Part shown: in pieces, positions 57,650-64,000 of the stretch
Numbering within the stretch: the first letter of the stretch is position 1
How the letters are laid out: every line of letters starts with the position of its first letter
From: Rhizophagus clarus
Taxonomy: Eukaryota; Glomeromycota; Glomeromycetes; Glomerales; Glomeraceae
DNA: 64,000 nucleotides
Assembly: GCA_015698045.1 (NCBI GenBank)
Contig: BLAL01000050.1
Location: 372,001-436,000, forward strand
Direction of reading: 5' to 3'
Translations under genes and position numbers: made by a program
Notes under the pieces: model-generated
What the model was told of the DNA's origin: nothing
Seen by the model: the letters and a program-made list of their open reading frames with translations, nothing else
Databases searched by the model: none

Positions 57650-58700
57650 TTTTTAAACAACAGATTTTTTTGAGATGGGGTGTTAGAGTGTAAGCCTGAA
57701 TGATAGGATACTTTAGAACATTGTTATGTAATAAGGGCTTTATCATTTGGTAAACTGGGGTACAACTGAAGATCAACTGCATATCAACCACAGTTCAACC
57801 AGAGTTCAACCAGACTTCACATTTTTCGTTATTGTTCCACTTTTTATGGTTCCCTTGATCTGTCAATATGCAGAAGATAACATATCCAACTTGTTTGCCC
57901 TGGTAGCTTTTCTTTCTCGAATAAATATGAGAAAAAAGTGTGGTTAATGAGAGTTTACTTTCTGAAGCGCAGTCTCAACCCAGAGTTCAACCAGACTTCA
58001 AACCAATAATATCTATTCACGCACCTGGGCTCCTTATTTCGTCATTGTGCTAATCCCAATAAGCTATACCGTTTATCCGGAGATCTGCAAAGCGTCTTAA
58101 CGGCAGATCCAAATAGCATAATTTCTTAACCACACAAAACCAGAGGTATTACAGTTAACGAAATTATGCCAGAACTTTCGAGCAAAAAATCATGATAGGC
58201 AAGAAATTATGCCAGAACTTTCCGGAAAAAAGCGAATATCACTACCGGATTAATTTTTTATTGATCTAGTCCCACAATCTAATCCCCCATAGATTTGACG
58301 GCATTTCATAAGATCATGGCTCTGGCTTCATTGTTACAAAAATAGTATATCCTAACCATTATTACGAAAATAGAATATCTAGACCTACAAATAAGAGCAC
58401 TGCAGAAATAGCGAGATGATGCTGGTGAATTTTTTGAACCGATTCGCCTGAAGAATTAGAGACACGAGTTAATGGAATACCACCGTGCAGTTGCATTACA
58501 ATTTGTAAGACCGAATTAGAAATAAATGCAAAAAAAGCAAATGTATTGTTTTATTATATTAGCAAGAATAAAATATATTACAAAGTTTTAGGCGCATAAC
58601 CTGATATGTTACAGTACACGAAAGAAATGGTTTAGGTAAAAGTAGATATCCGCACTAAATCATTGGCATTCTCGAAAGTCATAACCTGAGACGCAGTAAT
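57650..58700. other. Spacer with small direct repeats
   Basis: No full gene is seen. AGAGTTCAACCAGACTTCA occurs near 57.80 and 57.98 kb. GAAATTATGCCAGAACTTTC occurs twice near 58.16 and 58.21 kb. One small minus-strand frame is listed separately. Confidence 0.5.
58362..58496 (-). CDS. Possible 44-residue membrane peptide
   Basis: MQLHGGIPLTRVSNSSGES, then a hydrophobic segment LAISAVLLFVGLDILF to the end. The size and single C-terminal membrane segment recall small tail-anchored mitochondrial proteins, but the frame is short enough to be chance. Confidence 0.2.
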   Translation of the reverse strand: MQLHGGIPLTRVSNSSGESVQKIHQHHLAISAVLLFVGLDILFS

Positions 58701-60734
58701 TTACTTAAACCATGCATGTTTAAGTGCATTCGCTGAATTAATATTTTTGTTTTTTAAACTGTTTAAAAACCTTTTCCCATCATCTGAATTTATTATATTA
58801 AGATTCTCAAGCATCTTTCCAAATTGATACATATCGGATTGTGATGTATACTTTTTACCCTTTGTGAGTGTTTTATTGTCCCAGTCTTTCAACCGTTCAT
58901 CAGACACTACTAGTCCACCCATATTAGCATGTTCAAAATCGATAAGAACATATTTATAATTTGCAACACCAGGAACAAAGAGAATATTTGGTAACCGAAT
59001 GTCACGATGAACGTAACCCCCTTTATGTAACTAAGTTAACCCGGTAAGCACACTCTGTGACATTGCACGTGCATCGTCTTCGTTTCTCAATCGACAAACA
59101 TGTCCTCGCGATTCTAACACGACTTTGTAAATTCCTTGTCTACTAATCTTGGGGCCTTCTTTTATTTGAACAAGCCCTGGATGACCTCTTGCATATTCAT
59201 ACATGTTCGATAAGAAATAGATACGATCACTCACATTACCAGCAAATGGAAGATATTCCATTGGGACCCTTTTCTCTACTGAGTCAGTTAATATTGTAAT
59301 TATTGATTTTTCAGTTTTCAACCGTTTTCCAAGAGGGACAATCATTTCGGGAATAGTATTGCTCACGGTCCTCATTATGCGTGCAATATTAACTACTGCA
59401 CAGAGGATGGAAACACGATCTCGGCGATTACTCATGTCCAATTGATTTGAAAGAATAACTAAACGGCTTAGCGAATTTGTGTTTGGTGATCTGTCAATTG
59501 CGTAAAAACGCAACCTTGGTCCTGCTACAGCGTAACAAATCATAAACTGTATATCTCCAAAATACATAGGATTAAACTTATCGAATTTTCCTTCAAGCTC
59601 ATCCATGGCTTCAGAAAAATTCCCAATTTCAGCCTTCTCTTCGCCTTTAAATAGAAGTACATTGTTTGTCCAGCATAGAAAATCTGGTCTTTTATTACCT
59701 ATCGTTGTCGTTCCCTGATCTTTACTGTTCCGATCCATTTCGATCGAAAGCACACCTCCACCAAGATTCTCATGAAAAATCTGGAGCGGGACTCTAATCA
59801 TACTATCCACTCCATAGTGCAATATATCCTCTGATGTGTTATTTAAACTCTGCTTTTGAACTATGTCAGTAAGTATATGGGAAATGTGTTTTGATAGATC
59901 ACTTCCGCATTCATCATCTTTTGTTTCGATAAAATCAGCAAGCAGGGGAAACTTTATCTCTTCGTAGAAGGATACGGGCAGTTTTCGAGTTAGTGGCATG
60001 TGAATAAGAGACATAAGATCCCTCGCTTGACTTGGGACAGTATCGAATGGTTGAATGAGAGCGTCACATATTGTGCCAGTCCTGTCAATTTGCATCTCAT
60101 CATATCTCCGTTTTGCTACAGATAAATGTAAATTCACGTCGAAAATAATAATGTATTTACAAAAAGATTGACATTTGTTCGAAAGTAAAAAAAAATGATC
60201 AGAATTTCGCGTTCACTCGCGTTGATCAAATTTATTATGACTTCACTTACCACTAGCACCAGGTTGATCTGCGATAACGCGAATGTGTTTTTTGGGCGGG
60301 TTTGACGATAAGAAGCAGGAAAGAAAAGCACAAGAATAAGTAAGTATTCGGTATTATATGATTATATAAAAGACAAGCAAAACATAGAAACGAGTAATAA
60401 ATACTACGAAAATAATTGTGTTGAAAGACGTCTGTTGAATAACACACGAGACGTACAAACGTTAAACTATTTTACGATAGAACTTACTTTGGTTGTTTAA
60501 ATTATTAATCCAGTTGACAAGCTTAGCTCTTGGTCCCATTCTAATGTTACATTCCTTAAACCTTTCTTCGTTTAACATAAGAAAGCTAGCACCATCAATC
60601 CCCTGATCACGAATAATTTGAATTTTATTTTCGTTAAGGCCAAAGTTTTTTCCATTTAAGAAAGTGATAAGCGCGTCCGTATTATATCCTTCAACTTCTT
60701 CTACCGAGGGTTCAGTGGTGGTACTTGTAGACAT
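58701..60734 (-). CDS. SAM - PD-(D/E)XK nuclease - kinase (Crinkler-type), one in-frame stop
   Basis: Exon 1 (60488-60734) carries a SAM domain: LITFLNGKNFGLNENKIQII, DGASFLMLNEERF, MGPRAKLVNWINNL. An 18-base microexon (60251-60268) and exon 3 (from 60115) follow with matching phases. Exon 3 has a nuclease-like domain with RPDFLCWTNNVLLFKGEEKA, the spacing of a PD-(D/E)XK site. Then comes the C-terminal part of a protein kinase: HRDIRLPNILF as the catalytic loop, LIDFEHAN in the DFG place, and SQSDMYQFGKML. This REase-kinase order is known from Crinkler-type proteins, which are common in arbuscular mycorrhizal fungi. A single TAG at 59031-59033, where CAG would give Gln, separates nuclease from kinase. 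The gene is a recent pseudogene, a polymorphic allele or a sequencing error. A start at 60911 would add a hydrophobic leader but is less likely. Confidence 0.75.
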
Positions 60735-60920
60735 TTTCGATTTAAAAAATAGTGGAACGTGCAGTCGACAGTTGTACAGTTCAGAAAAAAGAAAAAATTT
60801 GCAAAAAGTGCCAGTGTTATATAAGAAATCTATTGTCGCACAAATCAGGATCAGTAAGACGATAATTACATCAAGTTTGCAACTGCGCATTTTCAGGTGA
60901 TCGTCTCTCACATGACTGAA

Positions 60921-61376
60921 CTATGCTACGATCGCGAATTTGAATTTATTGCTTGAAGTGAAGCAAGTAAGACAATATTCCGTTTCATTTTTATACCATT
61001 CGCCATGTAATCCATAATTTCCATGTTTTCCATCACAAATAGGACATGTTGAGCTCCATGGCTGAGGTGATGCAAAATTATAATTATCAATCCCTCTGAA
61101 ACTATTTCTGAATTTCAAGTATGGGAAGTGCTCTAAGACGGATTTGATAATTAATTCTGGATCGGGTCTAGCTTCGAAAGTGATAGGCTTGAAATGAGAT
61201 TTTTCTGATATACTTATCACGGCTTCTGATAATTGCCATGGCTCATTTCCAGTTTCTTTTTTATATCTTTTGTAAAATTTGGAGCGAATTTTATCTGTCA
61301 AAATGCTTGGTAGCCCACTTAATTTGGCATGCCAATCTAGATATTCGGGGGTTAGTATTTTATTAGACTCAGTCAT
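60921..61376 (-). CDS. Zinc-ribbon protein, 151 residues, unassigned
   Basis: The basic helical N-terminal half (KIRSKFYKRYKKETGNEPWQ) is followed by a C-terminal zinc ribbon, CPICDGKHGNYGLHGEWYK then YCLTCFTSS. The tail resembles that of the gene at 61538-63232 (HICPLCKLGHDDEEIEGRYK then FIKCEQRE), so the two share a terminal module. I recall similar proteins as a lineage-specific family in Rhizophagus, but no function is known to me. The frame looks whole. Confidence 0.55.
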   Translation of the reverse strand: MTESNKILTPEYLDWHAKLSGLPSILTDKIRSKFYKRYKKETGNEPWQLSEAVISISEKSHFKPITFEARPDPELIIKSVLEHFPYLKFRNSFRGIDNYNFASPQPWSSTCPICDGKHGNYGLHGEWYKNETEYCLTCFTSSNKFKFAIVA

Positions 61377-61537
61377 TTTCCTTTTTATATGACTGCAAAC
61401 AATTTAAATCCCCGCCCCTTTGCTCTTCGAACTGCAGGGTGAGAAAAAAACCTATCTGTTATACGGAGCCTGCGAGCCTGCAAGTAAGAAATATATCACT
61501 TTTCTCCCACCCCGAAATCTTTGATTGGGGGGTAAGA

Positions 61538-63232
61538 CTATGCAGTTATCTCAATTTCACGCTGTTCACATTTAATAAAGTAAGATCCGGTTTTATACCT
61601 ACCTTCTATTTCTTCATCATCATGACCTAATTTGCATAATGGGCAGATGTGGTCCCCGCATGATGTCTCATCGGTAATCCCATAATAATCAAAATTTTCA
61701 CTACTACATTCTCTATATAGATTAGGATATTGATCCAATATCTTGTTGCGAAAATAGGAATGATCGGGCTTAGATTGACTGGAGGAAGATACAGATAATA
61801 CATTTGCTGATGTACTTACCTCAGCCTTAATCTGATCGTTCCCTGAGGGAACGGTTTTTATTAAAGTCATATGACTCTGATGATCACTAGTATATTTTTT
61901 TACTTGATCTATGACATTTTGGATTTGTGCGTTAGTCAGTTTCGAAATCTCAGTTGCGCTATATGAGACTAGCTTAATTTTATCTAGTCCAATCCCATTT
62001 TCCCCAAATAACATAAGATGTTTTCTAGCCCTATGAGTTTTCTTGCGCAAGTTAGCTTGTGTGATTTTAGTAGGGAGAAATGGTTTCATTTCCTTGTAAA
62101 TCATTGATCTTGCCGTTTTATCCTTAATTCTACCATCAGCCATAAGAGCATCAACCTTGCTCTCAAATTCAAAGGAATAATTGTACCAGTCTAATATTTC
62201 CTGCTGACTGGATTTTATTGCTGTTTCAAATAAATAAGATAAGTGCTGGACAGAACCCGAAATCAAATTCTCTAAACTAACGCAAGAGCTGATGATTTCG
62301 GTAGAGCTGACATTATCTTCAGGTGATATGGATGAACATAATTCATGTATTAGGCCTTGTTCTACGATTTGATTTTCATCAAGCGATTCCCCTGGAATCA
62401 TGTCATCGTCTTGCTCTACAGATACTTCAGTTTTCGAAGTCACATGACTTTGATCGTTCCCTGAGGGAACGGTTTTTATATTGCGAGAAATAAGTGAGTC
62501 CTGAGCAATCGATTCACGATGAAGTTTCTCCTCCCGCTTTCTCTCTCTAATCTCATCACTAATCTTTTTCTTATGCACCTCATCCAAGAAACCATCCGTT
62601 TCCTTATCTTCCAATGACTCGGTGTTGGCATTATCACTAGGTGCATCACCAGAGGTAACTGCTCATCCTACTTCATTATTTAGCTGGTCTACTACAGAAT
62701 CGGATACCTGAATATTGCCAAAAGGTGCTTCGCTAGTATTTGAATTCATTGTGTTATTGTTCGAATCTATAGTATTATTGTTCTTCCCATTTCCTGAAAC
62801 CATTTCCTTAGAAATATTATCTGATTGAAGGAAGGTTAGCTCTTTGTTTTCTTCGTTATTGTCCCTTAATTTCACTATTTCAGCCTTAATCTCAGTAATC
62901 TCAACATCACGCCTAACATTTTCAGCTGAAGAATCTGCCTTGTTTTTCTCCAACTCCTCGATTCTGATCTTGAGCTCAGCGTTCTCGGCATCACGCCTCT
63001 TGTTCTCTTCCACACCCTGTTTTAGAAGTTCGGCAATCTTGGCCTTAAGTTCAGTTCTCTCAGTCTCAATCTCAGCGAACTTCCTTCTAAGTTCAGGGAT
63101 CTCAGTATTCTTATCCTTAAGCTCATCATTTTCGACCTTAATCTCAGCAAACTTCTTCCTAAGTTCGCCAATCTCAGCTAAGAGCTTGGCATTTAATTCC
63201 CTTAATGAATCGTTGGATTGAGTGTTTGACAT
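61538..63232 (-). CDS. Coiled-coil / zinc-ribbon protein with one in-frame stop
   Basis: Start at 63232. Residues 1-130 are a coiled coil of repeated units (ELRKKFAEIKVENDELKDK, ELRRKFAEIETERTELKAK, LKIRIEELEKNKAD). A polar linker holds one in-frame TGA at 62663-62665, and the same frame continues to 61538. The second part has a charged helix (DEIRERKREEKLHRES), an acidic linker, a helical core (SLENLISGSVQHLSYLFETA to THRARKHLMLFGENGIGLDK) and a C-terminal zinc ribbon. Two copies of IKTVPSGNDQ come from an inserted palindromic repeat. A protein of about 565 residues is expected without the stop; function unknown. Confidence 0.65.
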
Positions 63233-63350
63233 CGATAAATTTTATACAAGAACGGAAATATTCAAAAGTTCGTTAGTATATATAGAAACAGTCAAGTAAA
63301 ATATATAGGTTATTTCAGCTGATCGTTCCCCGAGGGAACGGTTTTTGCCA
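61837..63350. repeat. Dispersed short palindromic repeat, three copies
   Basis: CGTTCCCTGAGGGAACG followed by GTTTTTAT lies at about 61841-61865 and 62454-62478 inside the coiled-coil/zinc-ribbon gene, and with CCCCGAGGG in the middle at about 63324-63348 upstream of the start. The coding copies are in the same frame and read TVPSGND. Confidence 0.9.
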
Positions 63351-63443
63351 AGAAAATTTTTTATTATTACATGCAAAAAATAAATACATAGCTCGGGACT
63401 GTGCCCGTGATACATAATAATTCTATGCTAGTGTTCTATACAA

Positions 63444-64000
63444 TTATTTTTTCTTGATTATCTCTTCTACACGGCGCTTCTTAGTTGCGGGTTCCTCACT
63501 ACCTACTGCTCTATCCTTTAATAAACCTTCTATAACCTCTAAAACCCTCTTCACATTCTTACGCAATTCTGTATCATCTTTGAGAGCGTCTTCTGTTAGT
63601 GAAATTCGGTATTCAGTCCTGCTCGACCCTCGGTGCTGTGAAGAATGAAGTACCAGTCAGTTCCAGTACTGACTATACCATAGACGTAGTCGTAGTCGGG
63701 ATCGAACGGCTCATCCACCTTTCTTTTTTTCTTGTTCATATTTATATTCATCTGAGGGAATAAAGTAGTAAGTTAGCAATAGCCCATGATCATCTTATAG
63801 CAAGCGAGCTAGTATACTCACTTCGACATTGTAATAAGTTCTGGCAAATACCTATAGTTGCCTGATTTCGGTTATGCAAATTATTTCTTCGAGCAAGTCG
63901 TCCAGGATCTTCTTGATAGCGTAGTCGACACGGCCGGTATTTTCTTCACCAGTTACATTCATCTGAGGCGTGATTACCAAACCTTCGAGAAGACTTACTG
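63444..64000 (-). pseudogene. Crinkler-like nuclease family gene, 3' part, off the right edge
   Basis: On the minus strand, 63822-64000 reads LVITPQMNVTGEENTGRVDY then AIKKILDDLLEEIICITE, a nuclease-like stretch typical of Rhizophagus Crinkler-type proteins. A 70-base intron (GTGAGT donor, CCCTCAG acceptor; 63752-63821) follows. The last exon gives FDPDYDYVYGIVSTGTDWYF and, in another frame, EYRISLTEDALKDDTELRKN to a basic end PATKKRRVEEIIKKK. At least two small frame changes are needed (near 63.86 and 63.64 kb), so this host gene is decayed or the assembly has errors here. Confidence 0.5.

Noticed and set aside
62663-62665. The TGA in the coiled-coil/zinc-ribbon gene as a selenocysteine or recoded codon.
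   Set aside because: There is no hairpin of that kind in view, and selenoprotein machinery is not expected in this fungal group; a recent stop is simpler.

Overview
The window looks like nuclear DNA of an arbuscular mycorrhizal fungus, most probably Rhizophagus (R. irregularis or a close relative). The grounds are very AT-rich spacers, short introns with GTAAGT-type donors and TACTAAC-like branch sites, SAM / PD-(D/E)XK nuclease / kinase (Crinkler-type) proteins, and a dense load of nested transposons and virus-like DNA. This assignment rests on recalled family resemblance, not on a search.

Layout. 1-7803 is the end of a virus-like, Polinton-type element (copy A, minus strand). 33851 to about 56.5 kb holds a second and much fuller copy (copy B, plus strand). 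Their shared ends face each other as an inverted repeat of about 8 kb across some 26 kb. That 26 kb holds a LINE with a clean 15-bp target duplication (7930-10302), several MITEs, a 4.9-kb CACTA-like element filled with a minisatellite (12802-17689), a Ser/Asn-rich host gene (21327-23219, minus) and a four-exon prefoldin subunit 4 gene (32592-33474, minus) whose start lies only about 380 bp from the end of copy B.

Copy B carries a family B DNA polymerase of the exonuclease-bearing viral type, an rve-type integrase joined to a zinc ribbon and PD-(D/E)XK-like nuclease, an A32/FtsK-like packaging ATPase, several small unassigned proteins, and a minus-strand block of coiled-coil, Gag-like, CCHC zinc-knuckle and retropepsin-like parts. 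No jelly-roll capsid gene was recognised. Copy B has been hit by two hAT-like MITE families and by a 4.76-kb CACTA-like element. Both virus-like copies are broken in the polymerase; the ATPase looks whole.

The CACTA-like element at 48008-52771 carries its own intron-rich gene for a SANT/MADF-type (trihelix) protein. The ten-exon model is open from ATG to stop and includes a tandem array of microexons, each followed by an intron with a TACTAAC branch site placed in a hairpin. A paralogue with the same intron position lies at 56863-57649. From 58.7 kb to the right edge is a minus-strand cluster of host-type genes: SAM-nuclease-kinase (one in-frame stop), two zinc-ribbon proteins (one with a long coiled coil and one in-frame stop), and a partial Crinkler-like nuclease gene running off the edge. 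No tRNA, rRNA or CRISPR array was seen.
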